Shown: positions 8,198 through 19,591 of the stretch, piece by piece
Numbering within the stretch: position 1 is the stretch's first letter
How the letters are laid out: every line of letters starts with the position of its first letter
NCBI GenBank assembly: GCA_016718565.1
Contig: JADKCZ010000002.1
Span: 558,001 to 622,000 of the forward strand
Direction: 5' to 3'
Length of the DNA: 64,000 nucleotides
DNA from: Anaeromyxobacter sp.
GTDB lineage: Bacteria > Myxococcota > Myxococcia > Myxococcales > Anaeromyxobacteraceae
Made by a program: the position numbers and the translations under genes
The notes under the pieces: generated by a model
What the model was told of the DNA's origin: nothing
Seen by the model: only the letters and a program-made list of their open reading frames with translations
The model's database searches: none

Positions 8198-9178
8198 ATG
8201 CCCTCGAGAGCCCTCCTGACCCTGGCGCTGGCCGCCACCCTGGCCGGCTGCGCCGCCGACTTCGTGCCCGGCTCGGTGATCGTGGACCGGCGCGTCCTGG
8301 CCCTGGTGGCCAGCCCGCCCGAGCTGGACGGCACCGACCCGGGCGCCACCACCACCGTGGCGGCGGTGGAGGCCGCCCCCAGCCCGCCGCCGGCGCTGGC
8401 CGCGGAGCACGTCCTCGAGCGGCGCTGGACCTTCTGCCCCTTCTCGACCGGCGCCGCCACCGGGTACGCCTGCGCCGTGCCGGCCTGCGAGGTGGCGCTC
8501 GCGCCGGGCCCCGACGGCGCCGTGACCCTGGCGCCGGTGGCCCTGGCGGCCGCCTGCCTGGCCGGCGGCGTGGGGCTGCCCCCGGACCTGGGCGGCGGCG
8601 CCGGGGCGCTGCCGGCCACGGTGGAGGTGCTGGTGCGCTACCGGCTGGTGGACCGCCACGCGCCCGCCACCGGGCCGGCCCTGCCGGAGGTGGTGCTGCG
8701 CGAGGCGGTGCAGCGCATCCCGGTCTGGACCACCACCCCCACCGCGGCGCTCAACACCGCCCCGGCCTTCGCCGACCCGGCCGTCACCCTGGGCGGCGCG
8801 CCGGCGGTGGCCTGCCCCGACACCTCGGAGGCCGGCCTGGCCGCCTGCCCCGCCTCGGCCACCCTGGCGCCGGGCCTCCCGCTCCGCCTGGTGGCGGCGG
8901 TGACGCCCGGCTCCTTCGAGTCCTACCCCGCGGCCGACCGGACGGTGACCGAGAACGTCTCGCTCTCCTTCTTCACCACCGCGGGCCGCTTCACCGAGGA
9001 GCGCGGCGCGCCGCCGCCCCCGGCCGCCGGCCAGGCGGCGGCGCCCAGCACCGACACCCTGCTCGAGCACCTGGAGGTGCCGCCGGGCACCACCGCGGCG
9101 CTGCTCTGGGTGGTGGCGCGCGACCTGCGCGGCGGCCAGGTGGTGGCCGGACCGTTCAAGATCGACGTGGCGCCGTAG
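8198..9178 (+). CDS. Hypothetical lipoprotein of the Ton operon
   Basis: 326 residues. The N-terminus MPSRALLTLALAATLAGCAA is a lipoprotein signal with lipobox LAGC. The frame also has GTG codons just upstream, overlapping the receptor stop, but the ATG at 8198 gives the best signal peptide. The body is rich in beta-strand-like, Ala/Pro-rich sequence with several cysteines (CPFSTGAATGYACAVPAC). I recognise no family. Sitting last in an ExbB-ExbD-TonB-receptor operon, it may be a surface or periplasmic partner of the receptor, such as a ligand-capturing lipoprotein. That role is inferred only from position. It ends 2 bases from the convergent M2 peptidase gene. Confidence 0.75.
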   Translation: MPSRALLTLALAATLAGCAADFVPGSVIVDRRVLALVASPPELDGTDPGATTTVAAVEAAPSPPPALAAEHVLERRWTFCPFSTGAATGYACAVPACEVALAPGPDGAVTLAPVALAAACLAGGVGLPPDLGGGAGALPATVEVLVRYRLVDRHAPATGPALPEVVLREAVQRIPVWTTTPTAALNTAPAFADPAVTLGGAPAVACPDTSEAGLAACPASATLAPGLPLRLVAAVTPGSFESYPAADRTVTENVSLSFFTTAGRFTEERGAPPPPAAGQAAAPSTDTLLEHLEVPPGTTAALLWVVARDLRGGQVVAGPFKIDVAP

Positions 9179-9180
9179 CT

Positions 9181-11034
<1,854 letters not shown>

Positions 11035-11131
11035 GTGGGGACTCCGGGGGAGGCGGGGCTGGGGCCGCGGCCGGTTCGCCGGGCGCCGCAGGTTCGGCGG
11101 AGGCAGCCGGGGAGGCCGGTGCGACGCCTGG

Positions 11132-11356
11132 CTAGGCGCCGCGCCGATCGTTGGCGAAGGAGTTGGCGTGGTCGCGCGGCTCCTCCTCGACGCGGAAGAG
11201 CTGGCACTTCTCGCAGGACCAGGAGTCCCAGTCGCACTTCACGGCCACGTCGAGGCAGTTGTCGTAGTGGAAGCAGTAGAGGTTGCGGTGACCGGAGACC
11301 ACGGTCTCGGAGCGGATGAGCTGCGAGAGCGGGGACGGGTTCGGATGGAAGGTCAC
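11132..11356 (-). CDS. Small cysteine-rich protein, unknown function
   Basis: 74 residues from a GTG start, chosen because GGGAG lies at a suitable distance upstream and because residues upstream of it look like untranslated sequence. The protein has four cysteines in two clusters: LYCFHYDNCLDV, then KCDWDSWSCEKCQLF. The pattern YDNCLDVAVKCDW.SWSCEKC suggests a metal-binding or disulfide-linked small domain. I do not recognise a named family. The high content of Asp, Asn, Trp and His is unlike random GC-rich sequence, which supports real coding. It lies upstream of, and on the same strand as, the M2 peptidase gene (97 bases apart) and is divergent from the HIT gene. Confidence 0.72.
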   Translation of the reverse strand: MTFHPNPSPLSQLIRSETVVSGHRNLYCFHYDNCLDVAVKCDWDSWSCEKCQLFRVEEEPRDHANSFANDRRGA

Positions 11357-11525
11357 GGGTGCTCCCGGGCGACCGCCGAGGGTCGAGGATTCCGCAAGAA
11401 GTTCCGGTGAAACTGCCTTTGACCGGCGCATGAGAAAATCCCCCGTTCGGGGGACACGGGCCAGGCCCTTGCGGCCACTGGGTTATAGACCATGTCGAAG
11501 GCGTTCGCGTAGAGGGGGCCCAGCC

Positions 11526-11966
11526 ATGGGAGTGGCGACCTGCAGCGGTTGTGACGTGGTCTCCGGCGCCCGCGCAGTACCCGGAGGGGTGCTGCTGCGC
11601 CGGGACGGCTTCGCCCTGCACGCCCTGGACGGCCCCTCCCCGATCCCCGGCTGGCTGGTGCTGACGGCGGAGCGTCACTGCCGCGCCCTCTACGACCTCG
11701 ACGAGGCGGCCGCCGCCGGGCTCGGGCCCCTGGTCCGGCGGGTCATGCTGGCCCAGCGGGCGGCGCTGGGGGCCGAGCACGTCTACCTGTTCGCCATTGG
11801 CGACGTGCTGCACCACTGCCACCTGCATCTGGTGCCGCGCTACGCCGCCACCCCCGACCGGCTGCGCGGGCGCGGGGCGTTCGAGGGGAGGCCCGAGGAC
11901 CAGCGGCCGGAGGGGGAGCTGGCCGCGGCGGCGCGGCTGGTGGGCGACGCGCTGGCCGCCGGCTGA
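11526..11966 (+). CDS. HIT domain protein (histidine triad hydrolase/transferase)
   Basis: 146 residues starting at ATG 11526. The histidine triad lies at H97-x-H99-x-H101 within VLHHCHLHLVPRY, the nucleotide-binding catalytic motif of the HIT superfamily. An upstream GWLVLTAERHCRALYDL segment matches the typical mid-domain. The N-terminal CSGC may be a vestige of a zinc site. The likely activity is hydrolysis of a nucleoside phosphate or dinucleotide; the substrate is not visible. The gene is alone, convergent with the epimerase gene (22 bases apart). Confidence 0.88.
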   Translation: MGVATCSGCDVVSGARAVPGGVLLRRDGFALHALDGPSPIPGWLVLTAERHCRALYDLDEAAAAGLGPLVRRVMLAQRAALGAEHVYLFAIGDVLHHCHLHLVPRYAATPDRLRGRGAFEGRPEDQRPEGELAAAARLVGDALAAG

Positions 11967-11988
11967 CCGGCGCGGCTCCCGCTCGGCC

Positions 11989-12855
11989 TCACGGCAGCAA
12001 CGAATCGAACCCGTCGCGGAAGGTGGGGTACCGCAGGGTGATCCCCAGCGCGGCGCGGGTGCGCGCGGACAGGATGCGCCGGTCGGGGCCGGGAGGGGCG
12101 GCGGCCCCGCTCGGCGGCGGGATGCCGAGCCGCCCGGCCAGCCAGGTGACCACCTCGCGCCGGGTCGGGGGGGCGGCGTCGCTGCCGTGGTAGGTGGCGC
12201 CGGGCGCCCCGCCGTCCAGCGCCGCCAGCACGAAGGCCACCGCGTCCGCCTGGTGGCAGAAGTTCATGAAGGCCCCGTCCCCAGGGCCGAGCGCCAGCGC
12301 CCCGCGCCGCACCCGCTCGATGGTGCCGGAGCGCCCCGGCCCGTAGAGGCCGGAGAGGCGCACCAGCCGCGCCGGCACGCCCAGGGCCGCGGGCGCGCCC
12401 AGCACCAGCCGCTCGGCCTCCACCAGCACCTCGGCGGTGGGGCTGGCCGGCGCGGGCGGGGTGGCCTCGTCCACGTCGGAGCCGTCGCGCTGGCCGAAGA
12501 CGCCGGTGGAGCCGGTGTAGACGAAGGCGCCGCCGCCGCGCGCGCCGGCCGCCTCCAGGAGCGCGCGGGTGGAGGTGAGGTAGGCCGAGCGGTAGGCCTC
12601 CGGGGTGTCGGCCGAGGAGGACTGGCAGGCCACCACGGCGTCCACCCGGGGCAGGCGGCCGGCTGCGCCGGCGGCGGAGAGGTCGAGCGCCAGCGGCTCG
12701 ATGCCGAGGGGCGCCAGGGCCGCGGCGCGGGCCGGATCGCGGCGCAGGCCGGTGACGCGATCTCCGCGGGCCACCAGGGCCCGGGCCACCGCCGTGCCGA
12801 GCCAGCCGCAGCCGGCCACCAGGACGTGCCTGGGGTGGGGCGCGGCGCTAGCCAT
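11989..12855 (-). CDS. NAD(P)-dependent epimerase/dehydratase-type SDR protein
   Basis: 288 residues of an extended Rossmann fold. The nucleotide-binding loop is VLVAGCGWLGTAVARALV (about residues 11-28), followed by a DLS segment, VDAVVACQSS and a YTGSTGVFG strand. The active-site region is atypical: I do not see a clear YxxxK, which is common in the YeeZ-like branch of these proteins. The gene is the last of a three-gene unit (pgm, aldo-keto reductase, epimerase) and overlaps the reductase gene by 8 bases. Together with phosphoglucomutase this suggests sugar or sugar-nucleotide metabolism, but the substrate cannot be named. Confidence 0.85.
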   Translation of the reverse strand: MASAAPHPRHVLVAGCGWLGTAVARALVARGDRVTGLRRDPARAAALAPLGIEPLALDLSAAGAAGRLPRVDAVVACQSSSADTPEAYRSAYLTSTRALLEAAGARGGGAFVYTGSTGVFGQRDGSDVDEATPPAPASPTAEVLVEAERLVLGAPAALGVPARLVRLSGLYGPGRSGTIERVRRGALALGPGDGAFMNFCHQADAVAFVLAALDGGAPGATYHGSDAAPPTRREVVTWLAGRLGIPPPSGAAAPPGPDRRILSARTRAALGITLRYPTFRDGFDSLLP

Positions 12856-13639
12856 GCACCCGGCTCCCGAGCTCCCGCATCCAGCGCTGCTCCTCCAGGG
12901 AGAGCGGCCCCTGGTCCAGCGCGGCCAGGTTCTGGCGGAGCTGCGCCGTGTCCTTCGGGCCGGTCAGCACCACGTCCACGTGCGGCGAGGAGAGGCAGAA
13001 GCGGTAGCAGTCGCCGGCCGTCATGACCGGGCCGGTCCAGCCGGCCGGGGCCCTGAGGAGCTTGCGCCAGGAGGTGGCGGTGTAGGCGATGACGGCCGGG
13101 CGGCGGCGCGCCAGGTGCGGGAAGACGTCGCGCTCGGCGCCGGGGTGGGCCGCGTTGTAGCGGAGCATGAGCGCGTCGAGCGGCGAGTCCTCGGCCAGCC
13201 GCCCGGCCCGCGGTCGGTCGTGGATGCTGACCGCCAGGGCCCGCACCGCGCCCGACTCGCGCAGCCGGACCAGCGCCTCCACCATGCCCTCGCTCCAGCG
13301 GGACATCTTCCCCAGCCAGTAGAGCTGCAGCACGTCGAGGTAGTCGGTGCCGAGCACCAGGCGGGCCCGGTCGACGTACCGGCCGAGCTGCCAGGGGAAG
13401 AGGGCCACGGTGGGCCCGCCGGCCACCACGTAGCGGGCCCGGTCGCGTGCCAGCGCCCGCTTGAGCGGCGGCGTCATGCGGGTGGCCCGCACGTTCCAGA
13501 AGACGTACTGGATCCGCTCCAGCCCCTCCTCGATGCCGGCCTCGTCGATGCCGAAGCTGGGGGCCAGCCCGAGCCGGAACAGGCCGCGCTGGCCCAGGGC
13601 CGGGACGTCGCGGTGGGTGAAGTCCTCGGGGGCGCCCAT
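12848..13639 (-). CDS. Aldo/keto reductase family protein
   Basis: 263 residues with aldo-keto reductase barrel features. These include FRLGLAPSFGIDEAGIEEGL at the start, DYLDVLQLYWLG (the usual YxDLhxxH strand, here with the histidine lost), VRALAVSIHDR and a C-terminal segment VDVVLTGPKDTAQLRQNLAA. The N-terminal part appears shortened compared with the usual 300 or more residues, and the catalytic D-Y-K-H tetrad is not obvious. It may therefore be a divergent or non-catalytic member. It lies 3 bases downstream of pgm and overlaps the epimerase gene, so it is part of the same operon. Confidence 0.82.
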   Translation of the reverse strand: MGAPEDFTHRDVPALGQRGLFRLGLAPSFGIDEAGIEEGLERIQYVFWNVRATRMTPPLKRALARDRARYVVAGGPTVALFPWQLGRYVDRARLVLGTDYLDVLQLYWLGKMSRWSEGMVEALVRLRESGAVRALAVSIHDRPRAGRLAEDSPLDALMLRYNAAHPGAERDVFPHLARRRPAVIAYTATSWRKLLRAPAGWTGPVMTAGDCYRFCLSSPHVDVVLTGPKDTAQLRQNLAALDQGPLSLEEQRWMRELGSRVHG

Positions 13640-13642
13640 GGC

Positions 13643-15286
<1,644 letters not shown>

Positions 15287-15345
15287 CCGGGCATCCTACA
15301 GCCAAGCCGCAGCGCGCGGCCGTCCTCCCGGGGTACCATCGGCGG

Positions 15346-16194
15346 GTGCTCCCGGCCCTCGCCATCGCCGCCGCCCTGGCCGCGCCCGTCGGGCCGGCCA
15401 CCCTGGCCGCCACCCAGGCGCCGGCGGGCCTCGCCGCGACCCAGGCCGCCCTCCCCTCCCCGTTCGCGGCGCTCGAGCCCGGCCTCGAGCTGGCCCTGCT
15501 GCCGGGGCCGCCCACCGACTCCGGCGACGGCCTCATCGCGGTGGTGCGCATCGACCCGGCCCGCTTCCGGCTCACCCTGCTCAACGCCTCGGCCCCGGGG
15601 GAGGAGCGCCCGCGCACGGTGCGCGACTGGGCCTTCCGGGCCGGCGCATCGGCGGCCATCAACGCCAGCCTCTACCAGGCCGACTGGCGCACCGCCACCG
15701 GGCTGATGCGCTCGCGCGGCCACGTCAACCACACCCGCGTCGGCAAGGACCGGGCCGTGCTGGCCTTCGATCCCCTGGCCCCCGGGGTCGCGCCGGTCAA
15801 GCTGGTGGACCTCGACTGCGAGCCCCTCGAGGAGGCCGCCCGGACCTACGCCGGGCTGGTCCAGTCCATCCGCATGGTCTCCTGCGAGCGCAAGGGGGTC
15901 TGGGCCCCCTCGGCGCGCCGCTTCTCCACCGCCGCGGTGGGGGTGGACGGGGCCGGGCGGCTGCTCTTCATCCACGCCCGCTCCCCCTGGCCGGTGCACC
16001 TGCTGGTGGCGGCGCTGCTGGCGGCCCCCATCGACCTCCGGCAGGCCATGTACGTGGAGGGCGGGCCGGAGGCGCAGCTCTACGTGCGCGGCGGCGGCAC
16101 CGAGCTGACGCGGGTGGGCGCCTCGGAGCACGGGCTGGAGGCGGCGGTGGGCCACCTGCCGGTGCCCAACGTGCTGGCGGTGATCCGGCGCTGA
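15346..16194 (+). CDS. Phosphodiester glycosidase family protein (NAGPA/DUF2233-like)
   Basis: 282 residues starting at GTG. The N-terminus is a hydrophobic Ala-rich secretion signal. The body matches the NAGPA-type fold: VRIDPARFRLTLLNAS near the start, AAINASLYQAD (the usual AIN..FF-like strand), then STAAVGVDGAGRLLFIHARS and the closing motif AMYVEGGPEAQLYV in place of the common LDGG. Family members cleave phosphodiester-linked sugars on exopolysaccharide or cell-wall polymers in the periplasm. The LDGG aspartate is replaced by E (VEGG), which may alter activity. It stands alone between pgm (divergent) and the chemoreceptor (convergent). Confidence 0.83.
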   Translation: MLPALAIAAALAAPVGPATLAATQAPAGLAATQAALPSPFAALEPGLELALLPGPPTDSGDGLIAVVRIDPARFRLTLLNASAPGEERPRTVRDWAFRAGASAAINASLYQADWRTATGLMRSRGHVNHTRVGKDRAVLAFDPLAPGVAPVKLVDLDCEPLEEAARTYAGLVQSIRMVSCERKGVWAPSARRFSTAAVGVDGAGRLLFIHARSPWPVHLLVAALLAAPIDLRQAMYVEGGPEAQLYVRGGGTELTRVGASEHGLEAAVGHLPVPNVLAVIRR

Positions 16195-16222
16195 GGGAGG
16201 GCGGCGCGCCGGGCGGCCGCGC

Positions 16223-18778
16223 TCAGGCGCCGCGTCGGCCCGGCTGACCGGCCTCCCGGTCCAGCTGGAAGTCCCCCACCAGCGCCGCCAGCTCCTCGGC
16301 CTGGGCCGACAGCTCGGCGGCGGCCGACGACGACTCCTCCGCCGAGGCGGCGTTCTGCTGGGTGACCTTGTCCATCTCGGTGACGGCCCGGCTCACCTGG
16401 TCGATGCCGCCCGTCTGCTCCCTGGCCGCGGCGGCGATCTCCGACACCAGGGTCGAGACCTTGGCGACGCCGGTGACGATCTCGCCGAGCTTGCCGGCCA
16501 CCTGGCGCGAGGTGGCCTCGCCCTCGCCGGCCTGGCGCACCGACTCGCGGATCAGCCCCTCGGTCTTCATGGCGGCCTCCTTGGAGCGGAGCGCCAGGCT
16601 GCGGACCTCCTCGGCCACCACCGCGAAGCCGCGGCCCGCGTCGCCGGCCCGGGCCGCCTCCACCGCGGCGTTGAGCGCCAGCAGGTTGGTCTGGAAGGCG
16701 ATCTCGTTGATGTCCCGGATGATCTGCGAGGTGCCCTCGGCGCTGGCGCGGATCTTGTGCATGGCGCCCTCCATCTGCTCCACGGCGCGCGCCCCCTCCT
16801 CGGCGGAGGTGCGGGCGGCCTGGGCCAGCCCGTTGGCCAGCCCGGCGCTGCCGGTGGCCTGGCGGGTGATGCCCGCCACCGCCGCGATGCTGCTGGTGGT
16901 CTCCTCGAGCGCCGCCGCCTGCTGGGAGGCGCCGGTGGCCACGGCCTGCGAGGAGGCGGCGATCTGGCCGGAGGCCCCGGACACCTGGTCCACCGCCTCG
17001 GCCACCTGCACCAGGGCGCGGTGGAGCGCCTCGGCCGTGCCGTTGACGGCCTGCTTGATGCGGGCGTGATCCCCCGTGTAGGCGCCCTTGACGCGGGCCC
17101 TGAGGTCGCGGCGCGCCAGCGCCTCCAGGGTGGTGGCGGCCTCGTCGATGGGGGCCACCACGGCGTCCAGCGTGGCGTTGACGCCGTCCACGATGCGGGC
17201 GAACTCGCCGCGGTGGCGGGTCACGTCGGCCCGCACCTGCAGCTGCCCGGCCACCGCCGCCTCGGAGAGCAGCTGCACGTCGTCCGCCATGCCCTTCACC
17301 GCGCCGATGCAGCCGTTGAGGCTGTCGCGCAGGCGGGCGAAGTCGCCCTGGTAGGCGTCGGTGATGAGGGGCGGGATGGCGCCGCGCGAGAGGTCCTCGA
17401 CGTAGCGGGCCGCCACGGTGAGCGGCCCGATGACGGCGTCCAGCGTCCGGTTCACCCCCTCGACCACCCGGCGGAAGTCTCCCTGGTGGCGCGTCGCGTC
17501 GGCGCGGGTGGTGAGCCGGCCCTCCACCCCGGCCTGGGCCAGGGTGTCGGCGTCGGCCACCAGCGCGTTCACCGCCTCGATGCACTGGTTGAGGTTGCGC
17601 TTCAGGGTGTCGAAGTCGCCGGCGTACTCGGCGGTGATCCTCTGCGGCACCTGCCCGCGCGAGAGCTGCTCCACGCAGCCGGCCGCCACGGTGAGCGGCC
17701 CGATGACCGCGTCGAGGGTGCCGTTGACCCCCTCCACCACGCGGCGGAAGTCGCCCTGGTGGCGCGAGGGGTCGGCCCGCTCGGAGAGGCGGCCGGCCTG
17801 GCCGGCCTCGGCCAGGCGGGTGGTGTCGGCCAGCAGGGCCTCCACCGCGTCGATGCACTGGTTCAGGCTGGTGCGCAGCAGGTCGAAGTCGCCCTGGGCC
17901 GGCACCTCGTTGCGGGGCGGGATGTCGCCCTGGCCGATGCGGGTCACGTAGGCCACCGTGGCCCGCAGCGGCAGCTCGAAGGCGTCCATCGTGTCGTTGA
18001 GGCCGCTCACCAGGGGGCGGAAGTCGGGGTGGTTGCCCTCCAGGTCGCCGCGCACGTCCAGGCGGCCGTGGCGCACGCCGTCGGCCACCGCGCCCAGGGT
18101 GGTGCGCAGCCGCTGGATGGCGCGGCCCACGGTGCGGGAGATGGTGAGGGCGGCCAGCCCCACCGCGCCGCCCAGCAGGAGCACGCCCAGCGCCAGCAGG
18201 ACCATGCCGGCGCCCACCCGCCGGTCGGCCTGCCGCTCGAGCGCGGCGGCGCTGGCGTGCAGCACCTGCTCCAGGCCGTCCACGGCCGCCTGGTGCGCGG
18301 CGAAGGCCAGCTTGGCATTGTCCATGGCCTCGAGCGCCTGGAAGGCGTCGCCGTCCTCCACCGCCTTGGCGAGGGCCGCGGCCCCGGTGAACACCTCGGC
18401 GGCCGGGCGCAACACCGCCTCCAGCGCCGACCGCTCGGCCGGCGCCAGCTCGACCTTGGACCAGTCGGCCGAGGCGTCCTCGAAGTGCTTCCGCTCGTGC
18501 TCGAGCTCGACCAGCAGCGCGGTCCGCTTGGCGGCGTCGTACTCCTGCGAGAGGCGCAGGGTCACCAGCCAGCCCTGCACGATGAAGAGGCGCGGCGGGG
18601 CGGCGTCGGCCAGGAGCTCCTTGCGCTCGAGGATCTGCTGGTAGATCGGGCCGTTCACCTGGGTGGCGCGCAGCGGCAGCCAGGTGAGGAGGAAGACCAG
18701 CACCAGGCCGCCGACGGCCAGCGCGGCCAGGGCGCGCAGCGCGCTGGTGAGGGGGAGCCGTTCCAGGAAGGCGCGCAT
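16223..18778 (-). CDS. Methyl-accepting chemotaxis protein with a poly-HAMP array
   Basis: 851 residues from the ATG at 18778, preceded by GAGGAC at good spacing; an in-frame ATG at 18832 is less likely. TM1 is near residues 10-32, then a four-helix-type periplasmic sensor domain and TM2 near 190-215. About eight HAMP-like segments follow, alternating between two sequence types: one with HQGDFRRVVEGVNGTLDAVI, the other with GDFDTLKRNLNQCIEAV. The C-terminal signalling hairpin carries EIAFQTNLLALNAAVEAARA and GRGFAVVAEEVRSLALRS. There is no CheR-docking pentapeptide at the C-terminus. No other che gene lies in the window, so its array partner is elsewhere. The ligand is unknown. Confidence 0.93.
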   Translation of the reverse strand: MRAFLERLPLTSALRALAALAVGGLVLVFLLTWLPLRATQVNGPIYQQILERKELLADAAPPRLFIVQGWLVTLRLSQEYDAAKRTALLVELEHERKHFEDASADWSKVELAPAERSALEAVLRPAAEVFTGAAALAKAVEDGDAFQALEAMDNAKLAFAAHQAAVDGLEQVLHASAAALERQADRRVGAGMVLLALGVLLLGGAVGLAALTISRTVGRAIQRLRTTLGAVADGVRHGRLDVRGDLEGNHPDFRPLVSGLNDTMDAFELPLRATVAYVTRIGQGDIPPRNEVPAQGDFDLLRTSLNQCIDAVEALLADTTRLAEAGQAGRLSERADPSRHQGDFRRVVEGVNGTLDAVIGPLTVAAGCVEQLSRGQVPQRITAEYAGDFDTLKRNLNQCIEAVNALVADADTLAQAGVEGRLTTRADATRHQGDFRRVVEGVNRTLDAVIGPLTVAARYVEDLSRGAIPPLITDAYQGDFARLRDSLNGCIGAVKGMADDVQLLSEAAVAGQLQVRADVTRHRGEFARIVDGVNATLDAVVAPIDEAATTLEALARRDLRARVKGAYTGDHARIKQAVNGTAEALHRALVQVAEAVDQVSGASGQIAASSQAVATGASQQAAALEETTSSIAAVAGITRQATGSAGLANGLAQAARTSAEEGARAVEQMEGAMHKIRASAEGTSQIIRDINEIAFQTNLLALNAAVEAARAGDAGRGFAVVAEEVRSLALRSKEAAMKTEGLIRESVRQAGEGEATSRQVAGKLGEIVTGVAKVSTLVSEIAAAAREQTGGIDQVSRAVTEMDKVTQQNAASAEESSSAAAELSAQAEELAALVGDFQLDREAGQPGRRGA

Positions 18779-18948
18779 CGGTGTCCTCGGGCCGCGGGTC
18801 CAGCCAGGCTGCCGTCGCAGGAAGCGCGCCATGCCCGCGGGGCGGGGAACACCCCTGGTTCGGGCCTTTCCAGGGGGTGGTCGAGGCGGAGGCGAGGTGC
18901 GCCCTGGACCCAGGGCGGCCGGAACCCGGGCGGGGGGACCTCCCCGGA

Positions 18949-19028
18949 GGGGAGAGGGAGCTGACCAGGTGAGCGCTGGAACCCCTCACCCCGGCCCTCT
19001 CCCCGGAGGGGAGAGGGAGCAGACGATC
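18949..19028. repeat. Interspersed palindromic elements, left flank of the tandem array
   Basis: A partial element at about 18949-18973 (ctccccggaggggagaggg) is followed by a full one at about 18982-19024. The full one begins CCCCTCACCCCGG and has a CCCTCTCCCC / GGGGAGAGGG stem around a short loop. These are the same family as the elements inside the TonB-dependent receptor gene and the AttH-like gene. They lie between the chemoreceptor start and the 40-bp tandem array. Confidence 0.85.
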
Positions 19029-19032
19029 GGAG

Positions 19033-19508
19033 CCCTCTCACCCGTGAAGCGAGAGGGAGCAGGCGGTCGGAGCCCTCTCACCCGTGAAGCGTGAGGGAGC
19101 AGGCGGTCGGAGCCCTCTCACCCGTGAAGCGTGAGGGAGCAGGCGGTCGGAGCCCTCTCACCCGTGAAGCGAGAGGGAGCAGGCGGTCGGAGCCTCTCAC
19201 CCGTGAAGCGAGAGGGAGCAGGCGGTCGGAGCCCTCTCACCCGTGAAGCGAGAGGGGGCGGGCGGGGAGCCCTCTCACCCTTGAAGCGAGAGGGAGCAGG
19301 CGGTCGGAGCCCTCTCACCCGTGAAGCGAGAGGGAGCAGGCGGTCGGAGCCCTCTCACCCGTGAAGCGAGAGGGAGCAGGCGGTCGGAGCCCTCTCACCC
19401 GTGAAGCGAGAGGGAGCAGGCGGTCGGAGCCCTCTCACCCGTGAAGCGAGAGGGAGCAGGCGGTCGGAGCCCCTCACCCGTGAAGCGAGAGGGAGCAGGC
19501 GGTCGGAG
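19033..19508. repeat. Tandem array: 12 copies of a 40-bp hairpin-containing unit
   Basis: Twelve head-to-tail units, nine of exactly 40 bp, two of 39 and one of 38, without spacers. Each unit starts CCCTCTCACCCGTGAAGC and continues GAGAGGGAGCAGGCGGTCGGAG. CCCTCTC and GAGAGGG form a 7-bp stem around an 11-base loop. Units 2 and 3 share a single change (gcgtgaggg), unit 6 is diverged (gagggggcgggcggggag) and unit 7 has CCCTTG. The array lies 3' of pbpC and 5' of the chemoreceptor gene, both on the minus strand, inside an 813-base non-coding gap. It is bounded on both sides by interspersed palindromes of the CCCTCTCCCC family, from which the unit could have arisen. Confidence 0.95.
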
Positions 19509-19554
19509 CCCCCTCTCCCCCAGCTTGCTGGGGGAGAGGGATGGGGTGAGGGGG
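19509..19554. repeat. Interspersed palindromic element, right flank of the tandem array
   Basis: A long hairpin with stem CCCTCTCCCCCAGC, a TT loop and the matching GCTGGGGGAGAGGG, followed by ATGGGGTGAGGGG. This is the same long-stem type as the elements at 5581-5625 and about 40725-40769. It lies 37 bases beyond the pbpC stop (on the minus strand) and could also act as a transcript-end hairpin, though there is no T tract. Confidence 0.85.
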
Positions 19555-19591
19555 CCAGGGTGAGGAGGCGGGGCCAGGAGGACCGGGCCCC

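Noticed and set aside
11434..11455. Terminator or attenuator (CCCCCGTTCGGGGG hairpin)
   Set aside because: The stem is only five or six base pairs and the adjoining TTTT on the minus strand is short; it lies upstream of the small Cys-rich gene and I cannot assign a role.
19033..19508. CRISPR array
   Set aside because: The 40-bp units are contiguous with no unique spacers, and no cas gene is near. It is a tandem repeat.
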